Both the position numbers and the translations under genes were made by a program. From an uncultured Lachnospiraceae bacterium (GTDB lineage: Bacteria > Bacillota > Clostridia > Lachnospirales > Lachnospiraceae), in contig CAJTZH010000019.1 of NCBI GenBank assembly GCA_910584325.1, forward strand, positions 1 through 35,704: a DNA stretch of 35,704 bases. The letters are read 5' to 3'. The notes beneath the pieces are model-generated. The model saw only the letters and a list, made by a program, of their open reading frames with translations. It searched no databases and was not told the DNA's origin. Shown here in pieces: positions 1 through 7,106 of this stretch (within the stretch, counting starts at the first letter, position 1; every line of letters begins with the position of its first letter).

Positions 1-132
1 GAAAAGCTGAAGAGAATGGTTCTGGAACTGTATCCAAAACTGACAGTGAGAATGACAATGTTAAGCCCGATTATTGGCGCGCATACCGGACCGGATATGC
101 TGGCACTGGTGCATTACGGCAAGGCAAGATAG
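1..132 (+). CDS. DegV family protein, C-terminal fragment
   Basis: Frame 1 is open from the window edge to a TAG at 130-132. The last 43 residues end in IIGAHTGPDMLALVHYG, close to the C-terminal fatty-acid pocket signature of DegV/FakB proteins (IGxHxGPG). In that family the protein binds a fatty acid and, with the FakA kinase, presents it for phosphorylation. Only the tail is visible, so neither start nor fatty-acid specificity can be judged. It is followed by a terminator, so it is the last gene of its unit. The call rests on the motif alone. Confidence 0.75.
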   Translation, partial: EKLKRMVLELYPKLTVRMTMLSPIIGAHTGPDMLALVHYGKAR

Positions 133-185
133 ATAAGGCGGATATAAGACGGAGAATATGTAACGAAAATTCCCGTAAATAATAA

Positions 186-223
186 AAAAGTCTATGGGAA
201 ATGCAACCATAGGCTTTTCTTTT
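186..223 (+). terminator. Intrinsic terminator after the DegV-like gene
   Basis: AAAGTCTATGG (188-198) pairs with CCATAGGCTTT (207-217) with one G-T pair, and the T-rich TTTTCTTTT follows. It separates the DegV-like gene from the exosortase G locus. Confidence 0.85.
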
Positions 224-234
224 GTAATATAACA

Positions 235-243
235 TGGTATACT
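235..243 (+). promoter_or_regulatory. Possible extended -10 promoter of the XrtG operon
   Basis: TGGTATACT at 235-243 fits an extended -10 element (TGn followed by TATACT). The best -35 position, TTTTCT at 215-220, lies in the tail of the preceding terminator and is weak. It is the only promoter-like element seen upstream of the first gene at 303, leaving a leader of about 55 bases. Confidence 0.4.
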
Positions 244-302
244 ACTATCCGGAGAATATTTGTAATTTTTTGTAAAAAATTGTTATTTTCGGGAAGAGGA
301 CG

Positions 303-2675
303 ATGAAAAAGAATCAGATTTTTATATTGGAACTTATCATAGGAATTATAATTGGGGCAGCGATTACCTTGTTTTTAGCGGCGACACGTTTTACGCCGGT
401 GGGAAATGATATTTTCGGACATTTATATAAAGCGGAAGTATTGTACGATAATATCCGGCAGTTTAATCTCTACCCGCTCTATACGACAGAATGGTATAAC
501 GGAATTCAGTTGTTCCGGTATTGGCCGATTTTTACCTATTATGTGCTGGCGTTTATCAATTTTGCGACCCGGGATATTTTTTCTGCTTATTATGTGTTTG
601 CGGGTCTTTCATTCTTTATGGCGTATATGGGATTTGTCATGATTGGAAGAAGAGAGGGGAAGAACGCCGTATTTGCCATAATCGGTATTTTATACTGGTT
701 TTTACCGGATAATCTCAGGGTTTTCTTTGCGGAAGGCAATTTGTCTCGTGTGATGATTTACGCGCTGCTGCCGTTGTTTTTTTATTTTTACACAAATCTA
801 TTGGAGCACAAGAAGAATTTTATTGTCACATCGCTTCTGGCAGCGTTGATTACTGCGACGCACTTTATGCTTGCTGCTATGTGCGCTGTTATTTTTGTCA
901 TATATGGTTTCTTTAAGGGTATGAAACATCGTACGCAGTTTTATGGATTATATGTGCTTGCCGCGGGTATTCTGATTGCGGGAATCCTGCTTTTGCCGGG
1001 ACTGAGCGGAGGTTTGGTGACGGATTCGTCCTCCGCCGCGATAGATACGATTGAGGACTGGAGCCAGCCGCTTTATTATTCGATAAGTCCCTTTAACCGT
1101 CTGGCAACGGACCGCTCATGCGCATTTGGCATCGGTGTGCTTGTGATGGCGGTTCTCGGTATTTTTATCGCAAAGAAGAATCGGGAAGAAAAAAGCGGTA
1201 TTGTTGTGGGACTGATTTTCTTTATCCTGTCCGATACCGTATTTACAACTGTTTTTAAACAACTTCCGTTAAGTCAGGTATTCTGGATGACACGTTTTGT
1301 GCAGATGAGTTATATACTAATATTATACGATTTCGGCAGGCTGACGCTGGCGCCGTATAAGCGGTATGCCGTCATTGGCGTGACCGTGCTGGATATTCTG
1401 CCGTCAATGCCGTTTTTTACGATGAAAAGTGATTTAAGTTATCAGGAAAATGAGTATCTGCTTCGGGAAGCGTGCGACTTAACACAAAACCGCCTTGGTC
1501 TTGTGGACGAGAGTATCTTTGGCTCTTATCCCGCATACTACGCGTTAAAACGAAACGTGCCATATACGCAGGGATGGGCGATTCAGGGAGCGTCTACAAG
1601 CGGCAATATTGTCTCTGTTACCGAAAGCGTTCAGCGCGGGCATTACGGATATGCGTTTCATCAGCTTCTGCAGCTGGGTTCCGATACTGTACTAATAAAA
1701 AAATCGTTTGTAAAGGATTTTGCCGGACTGATAAAGGCGGCCGGCGATTATGGTTATGAGCTGGTTAGCGAGACCAGTGAGGTGTATCTGTTTGATTTGG
1801 CGGATGTAACAGGTAACTTCGGTGTCACCAGCAGTTACAACAGCCTGGCAATCGGTGATTCTTCAATATTCATGTCCTATATTTACCCGGGATTTGAACA
1901 GTCTGATACCGAGTTTCTGACGGATTATAAGGTAGAGGAATTGCTGGGGTATGATAAAATATACTTATCGAATTTTAAGTATGATGACCTTGCCCATGCG
2001 GAACAGATGGTTCAGGAGTTATCGGACGCGGGTGTCAAAGTTTACATTGACTGTACGCATATGCCGATTAACGTGATGGCGATATCCGAATTTCTGGGTG
2101 TGGAAAGCCGGTTTATCAGTATTTCTGATTTTGATGCGTTAAAGTATGGCGACTGGCAGGTAGAAATTGATATGCCATACGAATGGTATTCCGCATACCT
2201 TGTTCCTGTTGAGGATAATAATTTTACAGAGTACACCTATCCTTTTGGAACACAGATAATCGATTATCTGATTGAGAAGGATAATATCACTTTTGTAGGG
2301 TTTAATCTTGTCTATATGTACTATGAAAATGAAAACGAAGAACTTCTAAAGTTTTTGGATAATATTTTCGATATTACCGAAGAAGACAGAATTGTACGGG
2401 AAAAAATAATTCCTATCAGGTTGCAATTTGATAAAAACAGGATTATGATTGAAACAGATGAGCGGGTAAACACGACAATCGCATTTCAGGATAATTTTAA
2501 ATCGGAACAGGAAATTTATTCCGAGAACAATATGCTGGTGGCAGGTGAAGGAATTACCGTGATTCATATATATTATAAGCATTTACTTTTAGGGTTTTTA
2601 TGTTCCGTTGCAGGATACGCGTTTATGCTGGCTGTTTATTGGAAGATTGAACTTAGAACAGGAGGAAAATCATGA
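303..2675 (+). CDS. Large polytopic membrane protein, PTPS_related (PF10131-like), GT-C-like, XrtG locus
   Basis: This 790-residue integral membrane protein opens the exosortase G operon. Residues 8-30 form a first helix. They are followed by an outside loop with NDIFGHLYKAE, an acidic residue at the place where GT-C polyprenyl-phosphate-dependent glycosyltransferases keep theirs. Many hydrophobic segments run to about residue 370. A large soluble region (about 375-755) and one last helix (about 763-783) complete the protein. The early NDIFGHLYK...WYNG pattern resembles the Pfam family PTPS_related, named for its genomic neighbourhood rather than its chemistry. A role in moving sugars onto an extracellular acceptor is inferred from topology and context. 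The ATG has a GGAAGAGGA ribosome site, and its TGA overlaps the next start. Confidence 0.7.
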   Translation: MKKNQIFILELIIGIIIGAAITLFLAATRFTPVGNDIFGHLYKAEVLYDNIRQFNLYPLYTTEWYNGIQLFRYWPIFTYYVLAFINFATRDIFSAYYVFAGLSFFMAYMGFVMIGRREGKNAVFAIIGILYWFLPDNLRVFFAEGNLSRVMIYALLPLFFYFYTNLLEHKKNFIVTSLLAALITATHFMLAAMCAVIFVIYGFFKGMKHRTQFYGLYVLAAGILIAGILLLPGLSGGLVTDSSSAAIDTIEDWSQPLYYSISPFNRLATDRSCAFGIGVLVMAVLGIFIAKKNREEKSGIVVGLIFFILSDTVFTTVFKQLPLSQVFWMTRFVQMSYILILYDFGRLTLAPYKRYAVIGVTVLDILPSMPFFTMKSDLSYQENEYLLREACDLTQNRLGLVDESIFGSYPAYYALKRNVPYTQGWAIQGASTSGNIVSVTESVQRGHYGYAFHQLLQLGSDTVLIKKSFVKDFAGLIKAAGDYGYELVSETSEVYLFDLADVTGNFGVTSSYNSLAIGDSSIFMSYIYPGFEQSDTEFLTDYKVEELLGYDKIYLSNFKYDDLAHAEQMVQELSDAGVKVYIDCTHMPINVMAISEFLGVESRFISISDFDALKYGDWQVEIDMPYEWYSAYLVPVEDNNFTEYTYPFGTQIIDYLIEKDNITFVGFNLVYMYYENENEELLKFLDNIFDITEEDRIVREKIIPIRLQFDKNRIMIETDERVNTTIAFQDNFKSEQEIYSENNMLVAGEGITVIHIYYKHLLLGFLCSVAGYAFMLAVYWKIELRTGGKS

Positions 2676-3466
2676 AAAAACAAGTAGGAAAGTTATTAGG
2701 TTTCGGTCTTTGCGCATCATTAATACTGGGGAATGTTACTACAGTTTTTGCAAAAAACACGGAGTACACCAATTCATTTACGCTCAAAGACGGCAACAAA
2801 TCGGTTATTTCAATTGACGGAGATTTTTCCGACTGGGAGAATCTTCCGTGTACGTATGAATATAACTGGGATAACTCCCAGAACTGCTGGCAGTGGGGCG
2901 TGTGGATAGACGGCGTTTGTTATAAGACGGAGCCGGGTACTTACAGTACGGATGTACGCCACAAGATGCAGATGTACTGTGACGGAACAAATGTATATCT
3001 TCATATTGTTTATTCAAGGGATTATGCAAGCAGGCTGAACGGAAATGATTTTCAGTTCTATATTAACGGTCAGATGTCGGCGTTCCAGCTGACGCAGCTG
3101 GACGGCAGTTCGTTTGAGATTATGGCGGAAAATGCGCCGGGTGTCTATGAAATTGATGTCAGGCATCGTGAAACCCATCTTTCTTTTTCGGATGTCGAAG
3201 GCGCTGTCGGATATCTTCATCTGACGCCGGATAAGATAAATAACGAGATTGAAATTCTGGTGCCGATGAGCGAAATGAGACGACAGTATGGCAATGCCAG
3301 AAGCGTTACAACGATTGAATTTTTTACGCCGAATCTGATGTACCGCCGTATTTCAGCGGTAGGAACGTCTACGGGTCCGGTTCTTCTCCTCTTTATGTGC
3401 GGCGGCATTGCACTCTGGGGATGGTCTTATAGTAAGAGGAAAAAAGATGGGAATTTACAAGTATAG
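2672..3466 (+). CDS. Secreted protein with Firmicu-CTERM-like sorting tail, presumed XrtG substrate
   Basis: This 264-residue exported protein has a signal peptide at 1-27 (ending TVFA before K28). SIDGDFSDW at 47-55 is a motif typical of CBM9-like/DOMON-like beta-sandwich domains, which suggests carbohydrate binding. The C-terminus is tripartite: GTSTGP at 231-236, a hydrophobic stretch at 237-252, then basic SKRKK at 254-258. This architecture matches exosortase sorting signals, and the GTSTGP box agrees with the Firmicu-CTERM domain described as partner of XrtG. The gene starts at an ATG overlapping the upstream stop (ATGA), behind AGGAGG, and runs 20 bases into the next gene. That XrtG cleaves or attaches it is inference from family knowledge and position. 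Confidence 0.75.
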   Translation: MKKQVGKLLGFGLCASLILGNVTTVFAKNTEYTNSFTLKDGNKSVISIDGDFSDWENLPCTYEYNWDNSQNCWQWGVWIDGVCYKTEPGTYSTDVRHKMQMYCDGTNVYLHIVYSRDYASRLNGNDFQFYINGQMSAFQLTQLDGSSFEIMAENAPGVYEIDVRHRETHLSFSDVEGAVGYLHLTPDKINNEIEILVPMSEMRRQYGNARSVTTIEFFTPNLMYRRISAVGTSTGPVLLLFMCGGIALWGWSYSKRKKDGNLQV

Positions 3467-3779
3467 TTATCGCTTCAACGCGTCACATAACACTTCGGGA
3501 AGGGATGAGGGAAGACATACGCATTCCTTTGAGGTTGTGTTTTATATTAAGCAGCAGGTGAAGTTTTTCTATGAAACGGAGAAATTGGTGAACCAGTATA
3601 TGCAAAAGTATATGGGTGCATATTTAAATGATGTGATGGAGAAGACTCCTACCATAGAAAATATGGCGGAAACTTTTTTTGTGGATATTAATTGTTTTGA
3701 CGGGGATTTTGAAGTGGTGCGCCTTGATATGAGCGATTCGCCGGTGCAGACTTATATTATAGGAGTGGAAGAAGTTTGA
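3447..3779 (+). CDS. Small PTPS/QueD-like protein, exosortase G system (first copy)
   Basis: This 110-residue protein has the fold signatures of 6-pyruvoyl-tetrahydropterin synthase/QueD. FNASH supplies His14, and RHTHSFE supplies His24 and His26 in place of the usual HGHxY, so the three zinc-binding histidines are kept. PTIENMAETF matches the PTxEN motif. The catalytic cysteine region between the first and second histidines is missing. The conserved late Glu-Thr is replaced by SDSP. It is therefore unlikely to be an ordinary queuosine or pterin enzyme. The frame can be extended to a TTG at 3408, but the ATG at 3447 has a purine-rich AGAGGAAAAAAG before it and gives the expected N-terminus. 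It overlaps the previous gene by 20 bases and touches XrtG. Confidence 0.75.
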   Translation: MGIYKYSYRFNASHNTSGRDEGRHTHSFEVVFYIKQQVKFFYETEKLVNQYMQKYMGAYLNDVMEKTPTIENMAETFFVDINCFDGDFEVVRLDMSDSPVQTYIIGVEEV

Positions 3780-4372
3780 TTCTGAAAATAATTTTAATTG
3801 TTCTGTGGATTTACGCACTGACTGTTCTGAAACGAGGCAAACTGGGATTTTATTATTTTATTCTGGGAAGCGTCGGTACGTTTTTGGTACTTCTTGGTCT
3901 TGTTCCGTATGTAAAAGATTATTTTATCCGGGGATTTGTCTGGGGATTAAGTTTTGTGGGGAACGCCACGGGAATGTATGAGAGTTACGCGCAATACGGA
4001 ATGTTTTTTATTAACCATAACAGCACGGTGATGTCTTTGTATGTAGATTTGGAATGTTCGGGCATTATTGAAATGATGGTCTTTATTTCGCTGCTGGCGT
4101 TTTTTCCGGTCTATAAACCGCTTGAAAAAATCAAGACGGGAATAGTCGGACTGGTATGTATCTGCATTTTCAACTTTATCAGAATATTTACGATTATCGC
4201 GATGATATTTGTGTTCGGCAGTCCGGTCTATTCGCTGGCGCATGCCATTGTGGGACGAATTGTATTTTATGTGCTGACTTTGATGTTATATTTTAATGTT
4301 TTTACAAAGCGACAGATTATAAAACAGAAAGTGGGAAAGTTTGATTATGAAAGCGTGGATGATAAACAGTGA
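3776..4372 (+). CDS. xrtG: Exosortase family protein XrtG
   Basis: This 198-residue polytopic membrane protein is the presumed sorting enzyme of the locus. The exosortase/archaeosortase catalytic triad is visible: Cys94 in DLECSGIIE, Arg136 in FNFIRIFTI and His156 in LAHAIVGRI, each at the edge of a predicted helix. Exosortases resemble sortases in function: they cut a C-terminal tripartite signal outside the membrane and are thought to transfer the protein to another molecule. XrtG is the Gram-positive branch. The start is a TTG that overlaps the upstream TGA (TTGA), with AGGAG at 3761-3765 ten bases before it. The 3' end overlaps the glycosyltransferase gene by 26 bases. The enzyme assignment is strong. 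The in vivo reaction is not known from sequence. Confidence 0.85.
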   Translation: MILKIILIVLWIYALTVLKRGKLGFYYFILGSVGTFLVLLGLVPYVKDYFIRGFVWGLSFVGNATGMYESYAQYGMFFINHNSTVMSLYVDLECSGIIEMMVFISLLAFFPVYKPLEKIKTGIVGLVCICIFNFIRIFTIIAMIFVFGSPVYSLAHAIVGRIVFYVLTLMLYFNVFTKRQIIKQKVGKFDYESVDDKQ

Positions 4373-5678
4373 GATTTTATTCTGGGTTGCATGGGTTATC
4401 CTGCCGCTGATTATTGAGATTATCCCTGCTATTGTGAATTTCTTTTTATTGATATGGAAGTATTTCAGAAGGAAAGCGCTTGTGGAGCCTGCATTATTTC
4501 CGGAAATTACAATTATTATTCCGGTGTATAATTCCAGCGCGACATTGTACAAGTGTCTGGAATCAATTTATTTGTCCGATTATGAGAATCGTCTGATTAC
4601 AGTTTTTCTGGTAGATAACGGAAGCAAAGACGACAGTTTCTCTGTGTTTGAGCAGTGCCAGATTAAGTTTTCCGATTTGAGCATGAACTGGATGGTATCC
4701 AATCAGGGAAAGTCTAAGGCATTGAACAAAGCATTGTTTAGCAGCCGTGGGAAATATATAATTAATGTTGACAGTGACGGCAGATTTGAGAAAGACGCGA
4801 TTAAAAATATTGTCACACGGTTTGAGAATAATATGAAGACAACCTGTCTTACAGGCGTGATTCTGACAGAACACAGTGAGATTGAGGAGACGGAAGGATT
4901 TCTTTTGCGCAGCATGAGAAGACTGGAGTATCTTGAATATTGTCAGGCGTTTCTGGCGGGAAGAAATTTTTCTTCCGATATCAACGGACTATATACGCTG
5001 TCCGGTGCATTTTCCGCGTTCCGTAAGTCTACAATTCTTCAGACGCAGATGTATAACAGCGATACAATTTGCGAGGATACCCATATTACGTTCCAGATTA
5101 AGAGACAGAAGAAGAGAGTGGAACTATGTGAGAACGCTATTTTTTATGTGTCGCCTATCGACGATATGGCAAAGCTTTATACGCAGAGGCAGCGCTGGCA
5201 GGTAGGGGAACTGGAAGTATTTCATATGTTTTATGGTAAAAATATGAGATTTTCCAATCTGTTTAAGGATATTGATTTCAGGGTAATTTTATTTGACCAT
5301 ACGTTCGCGTTTCCGAGATTAATCTGGTATTTCGCGCTGATTGCCCTGAGTATGACAAATTATTCGTTAAAGACGGTGCTTGCAGCGCTGATTTTAATTT
5401 ACCTGCTGTATGTACTGACGACGTTTTTGTATTTTTTCAACGTGTGTACGTTTTTAAAAGATTTTAAGGAGGACAGGAAATATTATATTTCCAAGATACT
5501 TTATATTCCTGTGTATCCGCTGTATAACCTGTACACATTTATTCTGCGGTTCATGGGAATTATTAATTCGATAAACCGTCAGAGTTCATGGAGGACGTTT
5601 AATTTCATGGAGGAATGGGAGATTATCAAGAGTATCGTGAGAAAGGATTTCCACATAAAGGAGAAAGAGAATGATTGA
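4347..5678 (+). CDS. Processive-type GT2 glycosyltransferase, exosortase G system-associated
   Basis: This 443-residue membrane glycosyltransferase has an N-terminal helix (about 10-38), then a GT-A domain beginning ITIIIPVYN. The cellulose/hyaluronan synthase-type motifs are in order: Asp90 in FLVDNGS, DSD at 142-144, ED at 243-244 in ICEDTHITF, and QRQRW at 280-284 (QxxRW). Helices at about 318-365 and 385-410 follow. It should transfer a nucleotide sugar from the cytosolic side and may extrude a chain. The sugar is unknown. It matches the exosortase G-associated glycosyltransferase family (TIGR03111, from memory). The ATG at 4347 is preferred over the TTG at 4341 because GGGAAAG at 4333-4339 is well spaced only for the ATG. 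It overlaps xrtG and the next gene. Confidence 0.85.
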   Translation: MKAWMINSEILFWVAWVILPLIIEIIPAIVNFFLLIWKYFRRKALVEPALFPEITIIIPVYNSSATLYKCLESIYLSDYENRLITVFLVDNGSKDDSFSVFEQCQIKFSDLSMNWMVSNQGKSKALNKALFSSRGKYIINVDSDGRFEKDAIKNIVTRFENNMKTTCLTGVILTEHSEIEETEGFLLRSMRRLEYLEYCQAFLAGRNFSSDINGLYTLSGAFSAFRKSTILQTQMYNSDTICEDTHITFQIKRQKKRVELCENAIFYVSPIDDMAKLYTQRQRWQVGELEVFHMFYGKNMRFSNLFKDIDFRVILFDHTFAFPRLIWYFALIALSMTNYSLKTVLAALILIYLLYVLTTFLYFFNVCTFLKDFKEDRKYYISKILYIPVYPLYNLYTFILRFMGIINSINRQSSWRTFNFMEEWEIIKSIVRKDFHIKEKEND

Positions 5679-6051
5679 TTATAACGGTTCCATTAAGTAT
5701 CGTATTTACCGCTACCGCTTTTATCTGGACGCAAATCATTTCATTTATTCTTCCAAGGGAGAAAAAGGAATGATGCATCCGCATACATGGGAGTTTGCCA
5801 TTGAGCTGAAGAATAAGAACGGTGATTTCGTGTTATTTAACAGGATTGAGGAGATGATTAATGAGATTTTAAAGCCGTTCCAGAATATCTGTCTCAATGA
5901 CGTGCCTCCTTTTGATAAGAAAGTGCCGACCCTTGAGAATATCGGAGAGGTGTTTAAAGAAGTGATTTCCCAGAAGATGGACGGATTAAACTGGGAACTT
6001 TTGCAGATGGAAATCAGCGAGACGCCGAGCCGCTCTTATATCGTAAAGTAA
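5671..6051 (+). CDS. Small PTPS/QueD-like protein, exosortase G system (second copy)
   Basis: This 126-residue protein is a second, diverged member of the PTPS/QueD fold in the same operon (TIGR03112-like, from memory). It keeps His23 (LDANHF), His36 and His38 (MHPHTWEF), the PTLENIGEVF motif and the late SETPSRSYIV, which includes the Glu-Thr conserved in true QueD. As in the first copy, the cysteine region of the classical enzyme is replaced by a short basic loop (SSKGEKGMM). It could be a zinc protein with altered chemistry or a non-catalytic partner. The ATG follows AAAGGAGAAAGAG and overlaps the glycosyltransferase stop (ATGATTGA). No terminator is visible between it and the next gene. 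Confidence 0.8.
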   Translation: MIDYNGSIKYRIYRYRFYLDANHFIYSSKGEKGMMHPHTWEFAIELKNKNGDFVLFNRIEEMINEILKPFQNICLNDVPPFDKKVPTLENIGEVFKEVISQKMDGLNWELLQMEISETPSRSYIVK

Positions 6052-6093
6052 ATCTGAAAAATGAACAATTCATGAATAGGTTGCGTGAATACA

Positions 6094-6122
6094 TTGTTTT
6101 TGAAGGTATAATATGGTATAAT
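6094..6122 (+). promoter_or_regulatory. Promoter of the 6168 membrane protein gene
   Basis: TTGTTT (6094-6099) and TATAAT (6117-6122) are separated by 17 bases. A second TATAAT overlaps at 6107-6112. This argues that the open frame starting at 6072 is not translated from there and that the ATG at 6168 is the real start. Confidence 0.75.
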
Positions 6123-6167
6123 ATTTTATATATTTTCGAAAAACAAAAGTGGAAGGAGATTTATTGT

Positions 6168-6917
6168 ATGGGTGACAAAATCATAACAATGGATGAGAAG
6201 TATCGGCAGAAACATTATCCGAAAGGCTTTTTTGCGGAGTTGATTAAGCAGGCGAAAGGCGGCGGCGTCGCGCTTGTAATCTGCGGCGTGATTCTGGCGC
6301 TGATGGGAGGCGGTCTGCTCTGGCTGCTGGTGTCAATGATGCTGGAGAACGCACTTGATTATTCCGAAGATATGAGTGTTGTCATTGTTCTGGCGATTAT
6401 TGGGCTTATTTTGCTGATTCCGGGAATACTGCTTGTGCGTTACGGCATTAAGCGGGGGAAGACAACGGAAGAGGACTGGATAAAAACGTTTGTGGAAGCA
6501 AGTAATTATCCGGAGAGCACGATTCGTGATTTTGTGAACCAGTCCATGGAGGACGGAAGTCTGAAGCTGGCGCTTGGAGCAAACCGGATGCAGGGATTTT
6601 TGACGAGGGATTATTTCTTTATTTTAAATTTTGTTCATCCGTGCGTGATGAAGATTGAGGATATTGTAGGCGCATATCTTGTGCAGACTACATATACGGC
6701 GAACATCAACGGCAGGTCGAAAAGAATGTACAGCAATAACATTATGCTGATTTCAAATAAAAAGACGACGACCAGTTCGGAGGCGAGCGAGACGACAGTA
6801 AGGCAGTTACAGGAAATGCTTGTGCAGAAGAATCCGGCGATTGAGACACAAGGCGGCAGGATGCTTTCAGAGAAAGAGTTTGACGAAAAGGTTAAGGCGC
6901 TTTTGGGAGAAGCGTAA
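6168..6917 (+). CDS. Two-helix membrane protein of unknown function
   Basis: This 249-residue protein begins with a short basic cytosolic segment, then two hydrophobic helices (about 25-50 and 65-88) joined by a short acidic loop. The rest is a soluble cytosolic domain of about 155 residues. I do not recognise the family. Within the soluble part, FLTRDYFFILNFVHPCVMK looks like a PH-like or bPH-type strand region, but that is only an impression. The start at 6168 has GGAAGGAGA eight bases upstream. Its own promoter sits between it and the XrtG locus. With no terminator after 6051, it may also receive read-through from that operon. Confidence 0.7.
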   Translation: MGDKIITMDEKYRQKHYPKGFFAELIKQAKGGGVALVICGVILALMGGGLLWLLVSMMLENALDYSEDMSVVIVLAIIGLILLIPGILLVRYGIKRGKTTEEDWIKTFVEASNYPESTIRDFVNQSMEDGSLKLALGANRMQGFLTRDYFFILNFVHPCVMKIEDIVGAYLVQTTYTANINGRSKRMYSNNIMLISNKKTTTSSEASETTVRQLQEMLVQKNPAIETQGGRMLSEKEFDEKVKALLGEA

Positions 6918-6935
6918 AATAAGATTGAATAATCA

Positions 6936-6964
6936 GCCGCACACAGAATGGTGTGCGGCCTTTA
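6936..6964 (+). terminator. Intrinsic terminator after the 6168 gene
   Basis: GCCGCACAC (6936-6944) pairs perfectly with GTGTGCGGC (6951-6959), with a six-base loop and a short CTTTATT tail. Confidence 0.85.
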
Positions 6965-7013
6965 TTGATTGGTAAAAGTTCGGACAAGTTTTTTTAAAAA
7001 ACATTTAATATAC

Positions 7014-7042
7014 TTTACAGAACAGAAGAACTATATTATAAT
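7014..7042 (+). promoter_or_regulatory. nrdD promoter
   Basis: TTTACA (7014-7019) and TATAAT (7037-7042) lie 17 bases apart, a good sigma-A promoter. Transcription would begin near 7049, inside the inverted repeat described next. Confidence 0.8.
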
Positions 7043-7043
7043 T

Positions 7044-7075
7044 ACACAAGATATAGTAGATAGTGTATATTGTGT
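7044..7075 (+). promoter_or_regulatory. Possible NrdR-type operator in the nrdD leader
   Basis: ACACAAGATATAGTAG (7044-7059) and ATAGTGTATATTGTGT (7060-7075) each match one half of the NrdR box (ACACWATATATWGTGT). Together they make an imperfect inverted repeat over the transcription start. NrdR represses ribonucleotide reductase genes and usually binds two boxes whose centres are about three helical turns apart. Here the centres are only 16 bases apart, so the call is tentative. Confidence 0.35.
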
Positions 7076-7106
7076 ATACAAAATATTGTAATATGGGAGT
7101 TCTGCA

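Noticed and set aside
6072..6167. N-terminal extension of the 6168 membrane protein
   Set aside because: The extension overlaps a good promoter and has no ribosome site; the ATG at 6168 has GGAAGGAGA.
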